DNA from: Pseudomonadota bacterium
GTDB taxonomy: Bacteria; Pseudomonadota; Alphaproteobacteria; Rhodobacterales; Rhodobacteraceae
NCBI GenBank assembly: GCA_020161615.1
Contig: JAIUPD010000002.1
Span: 434,001-498,000 of the forward strand
Direction: 5' to 3'
DNA length: 64,000 bases
Both the position numbers and the translations under genes were made by a program. Below the pieces are notes generated by a model, which saw only the letters and a program-made list of their open reading frames with translations, made no database searches and was not told where the DNA came from. How positions within the stretch are numbered: the first letter of the stretch is position 1; each line of letters opens with the position of its first letter. Below, one piece after another: positions 40,672 through 49,087 of this stretch.

Positions 40672-41915
40672 CAGCCCAGTGCCGCCATTCTGAGGCGCCG
40701 CCAGCCATAAACGGCCAGCGCCGCCGTACCGAAGGCCGCAGCGAGATAGGGCAGGCGCAGGGCCATGTCACGGCCGAAGGGGCCTTCGGCCAGCGAGACG
40801 ATCCAGCCGCCTGCCAGCGCGCCGATCGGCATCATCCCCCAGCCGAAGAAACGGTAGAGGCTGTTGACCCGGCCCAAGAGCGCATCGGGGATCAGACGCT
40901 GGCGGTAGGAGACGGTGACCAGATTCCAGACCACCCCCGCGCCCATGCCGACGAAGAGCGCCGCGCCGACCACCGCCGGCTGGTCGCTGACGGCGATCAC
41001 CAGCCACGGCAGCGGGAAAAGCGCCAGCGCCAGCCTGACACTGCGGTCGGGGCCAAGGCGGGCGACCAGCGCCGGACCCAGCAGGCCCCCGGCGACGGCG
41101 CCCGCGGCCTCGACCGTCAGCAGGATGCCGTAAGCGGCCGGCCCGAGACCCAGCCGGTCCTGCGACACGAGGACCAGCACGGTCAGCGCCATGAGCGTGA
41201 AGGCGTTCAGGATCCCCAGCATGATCGCCAGCCGCAGCACCACCGGATGCGCCCGCATCCAGCGCCAGGCCTCGGCGGCCTCGGTCAGCGGGTGGCGGCG
41301 GGCGGGTCTGGCCCGCGGCGGAAGCGCAATGGCCCAGACGAACCAGGCGGCCAGCGCAAAGCCAATGGCCTCGGCGCCGAAGGGCACGGGCAGGGCCAGG
41401 GCGATCAGCAGACCGGCCAGCGGTGGACCGATGAAGGAACCGGCGATATTCTCGACGCTCCAGATCTGGCCATTGGCGCGTTCGAGGTCGCCGGGCGCGA
41501 CGATGGACGGCAGGACGGTCTGGGCCGCGTTGTCGCGCACCACCTCGGCGCAGCCCAGCAGGAAGGCGAGCGCGGACAGCGACAGAATCGCCGCCAGTTC
41601 GCCCCCCGGCGCGGTGCCGTCCTTCAGCCCGATCGCCAGCGCCACGGCGCCCACGGCCAGCAGCGCGCGAAAGGCATCGGCCCTGAGCATCAGCTGCCGG
41701 CGGTCGTGGCGGTCGGTCAGCACGCCCGCCGGAATGGCCAGCAGGAACCACGGCAGACGCGTGGCAAAGGCCACCAGCGCGATCAGCAGCGGGTCGCGGG
41801 TGATCAGCGTGGCCAGCCACGGAAAGGCCAGCGCGCCGATCCCGTCGCCGAGATTGGCCAGCGCCGCCGAGGACAGAAGCAGCCGGAACGGCCGGTTTCG
41901 CGCGATCAAGGTCAT
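40671..41915 (-). CDS. MFS exporter, paralogue of the 35545-36825 gene
   Basis: Major facilitator protein (414 residues, 12 helices), MFS_3 group. It shares [55 protein letters not shown] (motif A) and [31 protein letters not shown] with the other MFS protein. It is first gene of the MFS-TVP38-flavoprotein-kinase set. Its promoter region shows no SoxR box. Export of an unknown hydrophobic compound is the family-level guess. Confidence 0.9.
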   Translation of the reverse strand: MTLIARNRPFRLLLSSAALANLGDGIGALAFPWLATLITRDPLLIALVAFATRLPWFLLAIPAGVLTDRHDRRQLMLRADAFRALLAVGAVALAIGLKDGTAPGGELAAILSLSALAFLLGCAEVVRDNAAQTVLPSIVAPGDLERANGQIWSVENIAGSFIGPPLAGLLIALALPVPFGAEAIGFALAAWFVWAIALPPRARPARRHPLTEAAEAWRWMRAHPVVLRLAIMLGILNAFTLMALTVLVLVSQDRLGLGPAAYGILLTVEAAGAVAGGLLGPALVARLGPDRSVRLALALFPLPWLVIAVSDQPAVVGAALFVGMGAGVVWNLVTVSYRQRLIPDALLGRVNSLYRFFGWGMMPIGALAGGWIVSLAEGPFGRDMALRLPYLAAAFGTAALAVYGWRRLRMAALG

Positions 41916-41986
41916 GGCGCCATGGGGCGGTGCCGCCGCGGTGCTGTCAAGCGCGCCTTTTTCTGCGAAAAGCAGTGGCGGCTTTG

Positions 41987-42015
41987 TTGACTTGCGCGCG
42001 TGGCCCGGCTATTGC
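41987..42015 (+). promoter_or_regulatory. Promoter of rpmH-rnpA
   Basis: TTGACT (41987-41992), a 17-bp spacer, then TATTGC (42010-42015). The -35 is close to consensus and the spacing is optimal for the housekeeping sigma factor. It lies about 70 bp before rpmH. Confidence 0.65.
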
Positions 42016-42039
42016 CCGGCCCTCGGAACATGACGCCCT

Positions 42040-42059
42040 CGAATCCTCTTTCGGATTCG
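42040..42059 (+). promoter_or_regulatory. Leader hairpin of rpmH
   Basis: CGAATCC-TCTTTC-GGATTCG, a 7-bp stem with a 6-nt loop, 23 nt before the rpmH start codon and inside the predicted transcript. It could serve autogenous control or mRNA stability. No T-run follows, so it is not a terminator. Confidence 0.5.
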
Positions 42060-42082
42060 GGCATGACAGAAGGACCGTTGCG

Positions 42083-42217
42083 ATGAAACGCACCTACCAG
42101 CCGTCGAACCTGGTTCGCAAGAAGCGCCACGGCTTCCGCGCCCGCATGGCCACCAAGGGCGGCCAGAAAGTGCTGAACGCCCGCCGCGCCCGCGGCCGCA
42201 AGAAGCTGTCGGCCTGA
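42083..42217 (+). CDS. rpmH: 50S ribosomal protein L34
   Basis: A 44-residue, highly basic ribosomal protein: [18 protein letters not shown] is the universal L34 N-terminus, ending [16 protein letters not shown] lies before the ATG. It is followed by rnpA after 22 nt, the usual order. Confidence 0.97.
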   Translation: MKRTYQPSNLVRKKRHGFRARMATKGGQKVLNARRARGRKKLSA

Positions 42218-42239
42218 GGCCTTCTGCTTCGGCACGGAT

Positions 42240-42647
42240 ATGACGCCGCCGGACGTGCCCCTGACCAGCCCCGATTCGGCGGCGCAGGCGATCCCGGCGG
42301 CTTCGTCTTGCCTGAGTGTCCTGAAGAAACGGGCCGAGTTCCTGCTCGCCGCCCGCGCCCGCCGCGCTGCCGTGGCGGGTTTCCTGTTGCAGGCGCGTGA
42401 GCGCGCCGCGACCGAGGCCGCGCAGGGTATCCGCGTGGGCTTCACCTGCTCCAAGAAGGTCGGCAATGCGGTTGCGCGCAACCGGGCCAAGCGGCGCCTG
42501 AGGGCGCTGGCGCGCGAGATCCTGCCCGACCTGGGCCGCCCCGGCTGGGATTATGTGCTGGTCGGCAAGCCCGAGGCGACCATCGGCCGGGACTTCGCGG
42601 ATCTGCGCTCGGATCTGCGGCGGGCGATGGAGCGGGTCCACGGCTGA
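42240..42647 (+). CDS. rnpA: Ribonuclease P protein component
   Basis: Protein subunit of RNase P (135 residues), which helps the catalytic RNA remove 5' leaders from pre-tRNAs. The signature is GFTCSKKVGNAVARNRAKRRLRALAREIL, with LKKRAEFLLAARARR before it. The N-terminal ~25 residues are a poorly conserved extension; a later start is possible. yidD/yidC, which usually follow, are not here; a UPF0262 gene comes next after 71 nt. Confidence 0.95.
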   Translation: MTPPDVPLTSPDSAAQAIPAASSCLSVLKKRAEFLLAARARRAAVAGFLLQARERAATEAAQGIRVGFTCSKKVGNAVARNRAKRRLRALAREILPDLGRPGWDYVLVGKPEATIGRDFADLRSDLRRAMERVHG

Positions 42648-42718
42648 GGCCCAAGGATGCCTTGATCCGGCGACGGCGCTGGGGCATGACCGACAGGTCA
42701 CTTCCGAAAGACCGACGC

Positions 42719-43198
42719 ATGAGCCGCATCTGCCACATCGACATCGACGATTCCGGCCTTCCCGCCCCCACGCCCGAGATGGAGCAGGAGCGCAAGGTGG
42801 CGGTCTTCGACCTGCTCGAGGATAACAGCTTCCTTCTTCCCGACCGCGACGACCGCCCGGTGCCGCCCGGTCCCTATCGGCTGGGGCTGGCGATCCGTGA
42901 GCGGCGGCTGGTGGTGGAAATCGCACAGGAGGATGGCGCGCGGGTGGGCGAGCTGCATCTGGCGCTGGGCCCGTTCCGGCAGGTGGTGAAGGATTACGAC
43001 CAGATCTGCGCCAGCTATTTCGACGCGGTGAAGCGCCTGCCGCCCAGCCAGATCGAAGCCATCGACATGGCCCGCCGCGGCATCCACAACGAGGGGGCGC
43101 GGGTCCTGCAGGAGCGGCTGGACGGCAAGGCCGAGATCGACCTCGACACCGCGCGGCGCCTTTTCACCCTGATCAGCGTCCTGAACCGCGGGGCGTGA
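42719..43198 (+). CDS. UPF0262 family protein
   Basis: A 159-residue alphaproteobacterial protein of unknown function. Family marks are SRICHIDID, EQERKVAVFDLLEDNSFLLPD, PPGPYRLGLAIRERRLV and FRQVVKDYDQICASYFDAVKRLPPSQIEAIDMARRGIHNEG. Start 42719 gives the usual family length; an ATG 57 nt upstream is unlikely. The stop overlaps the GTG start of the phosphatase gene (GTGA). Confidence 0.9.
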   Translation: MSRICHIDIDDSGLPAPTPEMEQERKVAVFDLLEDNSFLLPDRDDRPVPPGPYRLGLAIRERRLVVEIAQEDGARVGELHLALGPFRQVVKDYDQICASYFDAVKRLPPSQIEAIDMARRGIHNEGARVLQERLDGKAEIDLDTARRLFTLISVLNRGA

Positions 43199-43656
43199 TC
43201 TTGGGTTCAGGCTTTCCCAGTTCCGTCTTGTTTTGCTGCGATCACAACGCGGTCCGCTCGCCGATGGCCGAAGGCTTCATGAAACAGCTCTATGGCCAGC
43301 GCGCCTATGTGCAATCGGCGGGGGTCCACAACGACCTCGACATCGACGGCTTCGCCATCGCCGTCAGCGCCGAGAAGGGGGTGGAACTGTCGCGCCACCG
43401 CTCGCGCAGTTTCGAGGAAATGATGGATTGGGGCGACGACCTGTCGGGCTTCGACCTGATCGTCGCGCTCTCGCCCGCCAGCCAGCGCGCGGCGCTGGAA
43501 CTGACCCGCTACGCCCATACCGATGTCGAATACTGGCCGATCATGGATCCGACCGGCCTGGGCGAAACGCGCGAGACAAAGTTGCAGGCTTACCGCCAGA
43601 CTCGCGATCAGATCCTCAAGCGGATGCAGGAACGCTTCGGTCCGCCTGAGCGCTGA
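43195..43656 (+). CDS. Low-molecular-weight protein tyrosine phosphatase family protein
   Basis: LMW-PTP/arsenate-reductase fold (153 residues). The CX5R loop is Cys15 to Arg21 in VLFCCDHNAVRSPMAEG, and the general acid is the Asp of WPIMDPTG. The start is a GTG (43195) overlapping the UPF0262 stop. Substrate may be phosphotyrosine protein or arsenate. Its 3' end overlaps the convergent HxlR gene by 41 bp. Confidence 0.88.
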   Translation: MILGSGFPSSVLFCCDHNAVRSPMAEGFMKQLYGQRAYVQSAGVHNDLDIDGFAIAVSAEKGVELSRHRSRSFEEMMDWGDDLSGFDLIVALSPASQRAALELTRYAHTDVEYWPIMDPTGLGETRETKLQAYRQTRDQILKRMQERFGPPER

Positions 43657-44050
43657 GGGCCGCCTGCGCCTCGGCGATGGCGGGGAAATTTGCCTCGATC
43701 CAGCCCGCCAGCGCCACCAGATGCACCGCCGCCCCCTCGCCCAGCGGCGTCAGCGAATAATCGACCCGCGGCGGCACCTCGCCGTAATCGCGCCGGCGGA
43801 CGAAGCCGTCGCCTTCCAGCTGTTGCAGGGTCTGGGCCAGCATCCGCTCGCTGACCCCGCCGATCCGGCGCCGCAATTCCGAGAAACGATGCGTGCCCGT
43901 GGCCAGCGCGGCCATCACCAGCACGCCCCAGCGGCTGGTCAGATGCTGCAACACCGGGCGCGAGGGGCAGTCGGCGGCCATCACATCGGCCCGCGCATAG
44001 GCGTCGAGCATCTGTTGGGCTCGGTCGGCGGTCGGGTCGAAAGTCTGCAT
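43616..44050 (-). CDS. HxlR family transcriptional regulator (QorR/YtfH-like)
   Basis: Winged-helix repressor (144 residues): CPSRPVLQHLTSRWGVLVMAALATGTHRFSELRRRIGGVSERMLAQTLQQLEGDGFVRR is the HxlR domain, with the N-terminal redox cysteine at ADCPSR. It is divergent from a QorB-like gene, the arrangement of ytfH-ytfG in E. coli, and a palindromic operator lies between them. It may sense quinones or disulfide stress through the cysteine. Confidence 0.9.
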   Translation of the reverse strand: MQTFDPTADRAQQMLDAYARADVMAADCPSRPVLQHLTSRWGVLVMAALATGTHRFSELRRRIGGVSERMLAQTLQQLEGDGFVRRRDYGEVPPRVDYSLTPLGEGAAVHLVALAGWIEANFPAIAEAQAALSAQADRSVPASA

Positions 44051-44084
44051 GATCGGCTCCTGGCTATACTAACATTTATGTAGG

Positions 44085-44103
44085 TACTTACATTCCGTAA
44101 GTA
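44085..44103. promoter_or_regulatory. HxlR-type operator
   Basis: TACTTAC-ATTCC-GTAAGTA, perfect 7-bp arms, in the 105-bp gap between the divergent HxlR and QorB-like genes. A TATACT word at 44065-44070 could be a -10 for the plus-strand gene. GTAC/TTAC-rich palindromes are usual HxlR-family targets. Confidence 0.75.
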
Positions 44104-44155
44104 AAGGTCTAGATGGGTCCTCACCAACCCGGAAGACCCTGAAAGGACCGCTCCC

Positions 44156-45007
44156 ATGACCCAGACCATCGCCATCACCGGCGCCACCGGCCAACTCGGC
44201 CGCCTTGCCGTCGCCGCCCTTCAGCGCCGTGCCCCCGGCGCCCATCTCGTCGCGCTGGTGCGCGATCCCGCCAAGGCCGCCGATCTGGGGATCGAGGCGC
44301 GCGCCTTCGACTACGCCGCCCCCGCCACGCTGGAAACGCCGCTCAAGGGCGTTGACGTGCTGGTCTTGATCTCGTCGAGCGATTTCAACGACCGGGCCGG
44401 GCAGCACCGCAATGTCATCGCCGCCGCGAAAGCCGCGGGCGTCGGGCGGCTGGTCTATACCTCGATCCTGAAGGGCACCGACTCGCCGATGATCCTGGCC
44501 GGGGATCACAAGGCGACCGAGATCGCGCTTGCCGCCTCGGGCCTGCCGGCGACGGTGCTCAGGAACGGCTGGTACACCGAGAATTATACCGGCAACCTGG
44601 CCGGCGCGCTGGCCGCGGGGGCCATCGTCGGGGTCAATGCCACCGGCAAGGTCGCGCCCGCCACCCGCGCCGATTTCGCCGAGGCGATCGCGGTCGTGGT
44701 CAGCGAGGACGGGCATACCGGCAATGTCTATGAGCTGGCGGGGGACGAGTCCTTCACCATGACCGAATTCGCCGCCGAGGTCTCGCGCCAGGCGGGCAAG
44801 GAGGTGCCCTATGCGCCGATGCCGCAGGCCGCCTATGTCGATCTGCTGAAGAGCTTCGGCCTGCCCGAGGGCTTTGCCCAGATCCTCGCCGACAGCGACG
44901 CACGCTCGGCCGAGGGGGCGCTTTATGACGACAGTCGCACCCTGTCGCGCCTGATCGGGCGGCCGACGACGCCGCTGTCGGTGGCGGTCGCCGCCGCGCT
45001 GGCCTGA
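44156..45007 (+). CDS. NmrA/QorB-like NAD(P)-binding protein (quinone oxidoreductase 2 type)
   Basis: Atypical SDR (283 residues). NADP-binding ITGATGQLGRLAVAALQRR, then VLVLISSSDFNDRAGQHRNVIAAAKAAGVGRLVYTS and LRNGWYTENYTGNL match YtfG/QorB NADPH:quinone reductase. The divergent HxlR gene supports this. Single-electron-free quinone reduction is the likely reaction. Confidence 0.87.
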   Translation: MTQTIAITGATGQLGRLAVAALQRRAPGAHLVALVRDPAKAADLGIEARAFDYAAPATLETPLKGVDVLVLISSSDFNDRAGQHRNVIAAAKAAGVGRLVYTSILKGTDSPMILAGDHKATEIALAASGLPATVLRNGWYTENYTGNLAGALAAGAIVGVNATGKVAPATRADFAEAIAVVVSEDGHTGNVYELAGDESFTMTEFAAEVSRQAGKEVPYAPMPQAAYVDLLKSFGLPEGFAQILADSDARSAEGALYDDSRTLSRLIGRPTTPLSVAVAAALA

Positions 45008-45109
45008 CCGGGTGGGGGCGGGTCGGTCCTCGGCCTGCCCCTGACGCTTTTGAGGCTTCCGTCTGCGCTCAGGCGCGCTATGTTTCCTGCAAAGAAACAG
45101 GAGACTTCC

Positions 45110-45523
45110 GTGAGCCCGTCAGACACCGCCCGCGCCACGATCCAGGCCTATTACGATTCCTTCAACCGGGGCGACATTCCCGGCATGCTGGACTGCCTGC
45201 ACGCGGATTTCGCCCATCACGTGAACGAGGGCGCGACGCGTCTGGGCAAGGCGGCTTTCGCCGAGTTCTGCGCCCATATGAGCGAGACCTATCGCGAAAA
45301 TCTGACCGACATGGTGGTCTATGGTTCGGAAGACGGGACCCGCGGCGCGGCTGAGTTCACCGTAAACGGCACCTATCTGAAGACCGACCCGGGCCTGCCC
45401 GAGGCGCATGGCCAGACCTATGTCCTGCCGGCGGGCGGCTTCTTCAGCCTGAAGGACGGTCAGATCACCCGCGTCACCACCTATTACAACCTGCAGGAAT
45501 GGCTGCGGCAGGTCGGCGGATGA
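45110..45523 (+). CDS. SnoaL/ketosteroid-isomerase-like protein
   Basis: NTF2-fold protein (137 residues): IQAYYDSFNRGDIPGMLDCLHADFAHHVNEG and GGFFSLKDGQITRVTTYYNLQEWLRQV. The start is GTG 45110 with AGGAG seven bases upstream; an ATG 60 nt upstream has no such site. The stop overlaps the next start (ATGA). It heads a three-gene coupled unit with an acetyltransferase and a nitrilase-family gene. Function unknown. Confidence 0.85.
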   Translation: MSPSDTARATIQAYYDSFNRGDIPGMLDCLHADFAHHVNEGATRLGKAAFAEFCAHMSETYRENLTDMVVYGSEDGTRGAAEFTVNGTYLKTDPGLPEAHGQTYVLPAGGFFSLKDGQITRVTTYYNLQEWLRQVGG

Positions 45524-46104
45524 GGGTCGAGGCGCTTTCCGGCCCGGTGCTGGACGCGGCGCTGGACGGCGTGGCGCGGCTGCGGATCGCGGTGTTCCGG
45601 GACTGGCCCTATCTCTACGACGGCTCGCTGGATTACGAACGCGACTACCTTGCGCCCTATCGCAACAACGACCGGGCGGTGGTGGCCGGGGCCTTCGACG
45701 GCGACCAGCTGGTCGGCGCGGCCACCGGGACGCCGATGGAGGATCACGCCGACGACTTCGCCCAAGCCTTCGCAGCCTCTGGCCTTTCGCTGTCTGACAT
45801 TTTCTATTGCGCCGAATCGGTGCTGCTGCCGGCGTATCGCGGTCAGGGCGTCGGACATCGCTTCTTTGACATCCGCGAGTCGAAAGCGGCGGCGCTGGGC
45901 CGTCGCCATGTCGCATTCTGCCGGGTCGAGCGGCCCGTGGACCATCCCGCCCATCCTGCCGATTACCGGCCGCTTGACGGGTTCTGGCGGGCGCGGGGCT
46001 ATGCGCCCTTGCCCGGCGTCGTCGCCACCTTCCGCTGGAAGGATCTGGGCAACAGCCACGAAACACCCAAACCGCTGCAATTCTGGATCCGGGACCTGCC
46101 ATGA
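45520..46104 (+). CDS. GNAT family N-acetyltransferase
   Basis: Acetyl-CoA-dependent transferase fold (194 residues). Motif A is LLPAYRGQGVGHRFFDIRESKAAALGRRHVAF, and the C-terminal part DGFWRARGYAPLPGVVATFRWKD fits motif B. ATG 45520 overlaps the SnoaL-like stop, and the stop overlaps the next ATG at 46101. The acceptor is unknown. Confidence 0.85.
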   Translation: MRVEALSGPVLDAALDGVARLRIAVFRDWPYLYDGSLDYERDYLAPYRNNDRAVVAGAFDGDQLVGAATGTPMEDHADDFAQAFAASGLSLSDIFYCAESVLLPAYRGQGVGHRFFDIRESKAAALGRRHVAFCRVERPVDHPAHPADYRPLDGFWRARGYAPLPGVVATFRWKDLGNSHETPKPLQFWIRDLP

Positions 46105-47009
46105 CTGACGCCCAGACCGAGGTCACCATCGCCGTGGCCGCCTATCCGCTGGACTGGCTCGACAGCTTCGCCGATTACGAGGCCAAGATCTCGGGCTGGG
46201 TCGGCAATGCCGCCGGGGCCCGGGCGGAGTTGCTGGTTTTTCCCGAATACGGCGCGATGGAGCTGTCCAGCCTGGGCGGCGCCGAGGTCGCGGCGGATCT
46301 GGAACGCGCGCTGCACGAAGTCGCGCGCCACCGCCCGGCCATGGACGCGCTGTTCTGCACCTTGGCGGCGCGGCACGGCATCCACATCCTCGGCCCCTCG
46401 GGCCCCGTCTTTACCGGCGAGCGGCCGGTGAACCGCGCCACGCTCTACGGGCCGGGCGGGGTGATCGGCCATCAGGACAAGCAGATCATGACCCGCTTCG
46501 AGCGCGAGGAATGGAACGTGGTGCCCGGGACCGAGGGGCTGACCGTGTTCGACACGCCGCTGGGCAAGATCGGCGTGGCGATCTGCTATGACAGCGAATT
46601 CCCCCTGCTGGCCCGCAAACTGGCCGAGGAGGGGGCGGAAATCCTGCTGGTCCCCTCCTGCACCGAAACCAAGGCCGGCTATTGGCGGGTGCGCACCGGC
46701 GCCTCCGCGCGCGCGCTGGAAAACCAGTGCGTCGCCGCGCATTCCTGCCTGATCGGCAAGGCCCCCTGGTGCGCCGGGGTCGAGGAGAATACCGGCGCCT
46801 CGGCCCTCTATGGCCCGCCGGATCAGGGCTGGCCCGAGGACGGGCTTCTGGTGATGAGCGGCATGGACGAGGCTGGCTGGATGCTGGACCGCGTGTCGCG
46901 CGATCTGATCGCCTGGACGCGCGCGCATGGCGGCGTGCTCAATTTCCGGCATTGGGAAGAACAGGACGCACGGCTGGCAAACGGAACCGTTTGGCGGGGC
47001 GCAAGTTAA
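46101..47009 (+). CDS. Carbon-nitrogen hydrolase (nitrilase superfamily)
   Basis: Amidase/nitrilase-fold enzyme (302 residues) with the Glu-Lys-Cys triad: Glu49 in LVFPEYGAMEL, Lys127 in GHQDKQIMTRFEREEW, Cys162 in GVAICYDSEFPLLAR. It is coupled to the acetyltransferase gene (ATGA). An amidase acting on a small carboxamide is likelier than a true nitrilase. Confidence 0.9.
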   Translation: MTDAQTEVTIAVAAYPLDWLDSFADYEAKISGWVGNAAGARAELLVFPEYGAMELSSLGGAEVAADLERALHEVARHRPAMDALFCTLAARHGIHILGPSGPVFTGERPVNRATLYGPGGVIGHQDKQIMTRFEREEWNVVPGTEGLTVFDTPLGKIGVAICYDSEFPLLARKLAEEGAEILLVPSCTETKAGYWRVRTGASARALENQCVAAHSCLIGKAPWCAGVEENTGASALYGPPDQGWPEDGLLVMSGMDEAGWMLDRVSRDLIAWTRAHGGVLNFRHWEEQDARLANGTVWRGAS

Positions 47010-47012
47010 TCC

Positions 47013-47041
47013 TTGAAAACCCGCCCTTGAAGGCGCATATG
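47013..47041 (+). promoter_or_regulatory. Possible promoter of infA
   Basis: TTGAAA (47013-47018), 17-bp spacer, CATATG (47036-47041), about 45 bp before infA. The -10 is weak, but an own promoter is expected because infA follows an accessory operon. Confidence 0.35.
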
Positions 47042-47085
47042 GCTCGCGCCTGCTTCATGCGGGCGGATACCCATTTGGAGAGACC

Positions 47086-47304
47086 ATGGCCAAGGAAGAA
47101 CTGCTCGAATTTCCCGGCGTCGTGAAGGAACTCCTGCCGAACGCGACGTTCAAGGTCGAGCTGGACAACGGCCATGTGATCATCGCGCATACGGCAGGCA
47201 AGATGCGGAAGAACCGCATCCGGGTTCTGGCAGGCGACCGCGTTCAGGTCGAGATGACGCCCTACGATCTGACCAAGGGCCGGATCAACTATCGCTTCAA
47301 GTGA
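47086..47304 (+). CDS. infA: Translation initiation factor IF-1
   Basis: A 72-residue OB-fold protein: [20 protein letters not shown], then [40 protein letters not shown] precedes the ATG. The stop overlaps the maf start (TGATG), the conserved alphaproteobacterial arrangement. Confidence 0.98.
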   Translation: MAKEELLEFPGVVKELLPNATFKVELDNGHVIIAHTAGKMRKNRIRVLAGDRVQVEMTPYDLTKGRINYRFK

Positions 47305-47867
47305 TGAAGCTGATTCTGGGTTCGGCCAGTCCCCGGCGGCTGGACCTGCTGGCGACCATTGGCATCGTGCCCGATGCCGTGCGCCCTGCCGATATCGACG
47401 AAACCCCCCGTCCCCGCGAATTGCCGCGCCCCTATTGCGCGCGCATGGCGGCCGAGAAGGCGGCGGCCGTTCAGGCTGCCGGGGATGAAATCGTGCTCTG
47501 CGCCGATACCACCGTCGCTTTGGGTCGCCGCATCCTCGGCAAGCCCGAAAGCGCGGCCGAGGCGGCGAAATTCCTGACCGACATGGCCGGGCGCCGGCAT
47601 ACCGTGATCACCGCCGTGGCGGTGAAACGGGGTGCGCAGGTCTGGGAGCGGGTGGTGGAAACAGCCGTGAAGATGAAGCGGCTCTCGGACGAAGAGCTGA
47701 ACGGCTATCTGGCCAGCGGCGAATGGCAGGGCAAGGCGGGGGGCTACGGCATCCAGGGCCGGGCCGGGGCCTTCATCCCGTGGATTCAGGGCTCGTTCAG
47801 CGCGGTCGTGGGCCTGCCGCTGGCCGAGACGGCGGTGCTGCTCAACACGGCGGGGTATCGGGCATGA
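47304..47867 (+). CDS. Maf family nucleotide pyrophosphatase
   Basis: House-cleaning nucleoside triphosphate pyrophosphatase (187 residues): [18 protein letters not shown] at the N-terminus, then [19 protein letters not shown] and [19 protein letters not shown] 47304 is used; the preceding GTG would add one residue. The stop overlaps the next start (ATGA). Confidence 0.93.
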   Translation: MKLILGSASPRRLDLLATIGIVPDAVRPADIDETPRPRELPRPYCARMAAEKAAAVQAAGDEIVLCADTTVALGRRILGKPESAAEAAKFLTDMAGRRHTVITAVAVKRGAQVWERVVETAVKMKRLSDEELNGYLASGEWQGKAGGYGIQGRAGAFIPWIQGSFSAVVGLPLAETAVLLNTAGYRA

Positions 47868-48895
47868 AGGGCAGCGTGATCGCCCTGGGCCATATCGGCG
47901 AGCGCGAGGTCGCGGCGCTGATGGTGGACGGGCTGCTGACCGACCTCGCGCTCGAGGAGGACGGGATCGGTCCGGGCGCCATCCTGCGCGGCGTGGTCGG
48001 GCGGCCCGTCAAGGGGCTGGGCGGCGTTTTTGTCGATCTGCCGGACGGCGTATCGGGCTTTCTGCGCGCGCCCAAGGGGTTGGCGCCGGGGCAGCGCATT
48101 CTGGTGCAAGTGGCGGGTGCGGCCGAGCCGGGCAAGGCGCTGCCCTTGACGCAACGGCTGCTCTTCAAGTCCCGCTATGCCATCGTCACCCCCGAGGCGC
48201 CCGGCTTGAACATCTCGCGCGCGATCCGCGACGAGGGGCTGCGCGCCGAGCTGACGGCGCTGGCCACCGAGGGAATGGACGGCGCGGACGAGAGCCTGGG
48301 CCTGATCCTGCGCTCGGCCTGCGAGGCGGCCTCGGACGAGGAAATCACCACCGACATTGCCCAGATGCGGGTGCTGGCCGAGGCGGTTTTGGCCGATCTT
48401 TCCGGCGGGCCCGAGCTGCTGGTCGATGCCCCAGGGCCGCATGAACTGGCCTGGCGCGACTGGGGCGATGTCGATGAGGTCGATGACGGGCCGGACGCGC
48501 TGGAGCATTCCGGCGCGCTGGACCAGATCGCCGCGCTGTTCTCGCCCGAGGTGCGGCTGGAAGGCGGCGCCTCGATGCATATTCAGGCGACCCGGGCCTT
48601 TGTCGCGGTCGATGTGAACACCGGCGCCGATACGTCGCCCGCGGCAGGGCTGAAGGCCTCGATTGCCGCGGCGCGCGACCTGCCGCGGCAACTCAGGCTG
48701 CGCGGCCTCGGCGGGATGGTGATCGTCGATTTCGCCCCCTGTCCGAAACGCGACCGGCATGTGCTGGAACAGGTGATCGGCAAGGCCCTGCGCGCCGATG
48801 CGGGCGAGGCGACGGTGGCGGGCTGGACGCCGCTCGGGAATTTCGAACTGACGCGGCGGCGGGATCGGGCGCCTTTGCCCGAGTGGCTGGCATGA
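47864..48895 (+). CDS. Ribonuclease E/G family protein (RNase G-like)
   Basis: Short RNase E/G homologue (343 residues). The catalytic magnesium site is seen in [16 protein letters not shown] and [17 protein letters not shown], and an S1-like region lies near the N-terminus ([27 protein letters not shown]). It is shorter than E. coli RNase G because the zinc-link and C-terminal dimerisation parts are reduced. It is coupled to maf and yacG by ATGA overlaps. RNA processing near the ribosome is the likely role. Confidence 0.9.
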   Translation: MKGSVIALGHIGEREVAALMVDGLLTDLALEEDGIGPGAILRGVVGRPVKGLGGVFVDLPDGVSGFLRAPKGLAPGQRILVQVAGAAEPGKALPLTQRLLFKSRYAIVTPEAPGLNISRAIRDEGLRAELTALATEGMDGADESLGLILRSACEAASDEEITTDIAQMRVLAEAVLADLSGGPELLVDAPGPHELAWRDWGDVDEVDDGPDALEHSGALDQIAALFSPEVRLEGGASMHIQATRAFVAVDVNTGADTSPAAGLKASIAAARDLPRQLRLRGLGGMVIVDFAPCPKRDRHVLEQVIGKALRADAGEATVAGWTPLGNFELTRRRDRAPLPEWLA

Positions 48896-49050
48896 GCGGC
48901 AAATGCCCGCAATGCGGCAAGCCTGCGGTCGAGGCCTACAAGCCCTTCTGCTCGAAGCGTTGCGCCGATGTCGATCTGGCCCGCTGGCTGCGCGAGGATT
49001 ACCGGATCCCCACCACCGAACCGCCGGTCCCGGACGACGACGAGGCATGA
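48892..49050 (+). CDS. yacG: DNA gyrase inhibitor YacG
   Basis: A 52-residue zinc protein: [19 protein letters not shown], then [21 protein letters not shown]. The four cysteines (C-x2-C and C-x3-C) bind zinc, and YRIPTTEPP is the family C-terminus; E. coli YacG binds GyrB and inhibits gyrase. ATG 48892 overlaps the RNase gene's stop. An acidic tail (DDDEA) ends the protein. Confidence 0.93.
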   Translation: MSGKCPQCGKPAVEAYKPFCSKRCADVDLARWLREDYRIPTTEPPVPDDDEA

Positions 49051-49052
49051 AC

Positions 49053-49083
49053 CGCCGCGCCCCCGCAAGGGCGCGGCGTTCTT
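49053..49083 (+). terminator. Terminator after yacG
   Basis: GCCGCGCCC (49054-49062) and GGGCGCGGC (49069-49077) form a 9-bp stem with a 6-nt loop, followed by GTTCTTC. It ends the infA-yacG operon three bases past the stop and lies just beyond the stop of the convergent alcohol dehydrogenase gene. Confidence 0.8.
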
Positions 49084-49087
49084 CGTA

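Noticed and set aside
43195-43656. Arsenate reductase call for the LMW phosphatase
   Set aside because: The CX5R loop fits both activities, no ars genes are nearby, and the partner UPF0262 gives no support for arsenic resistance.
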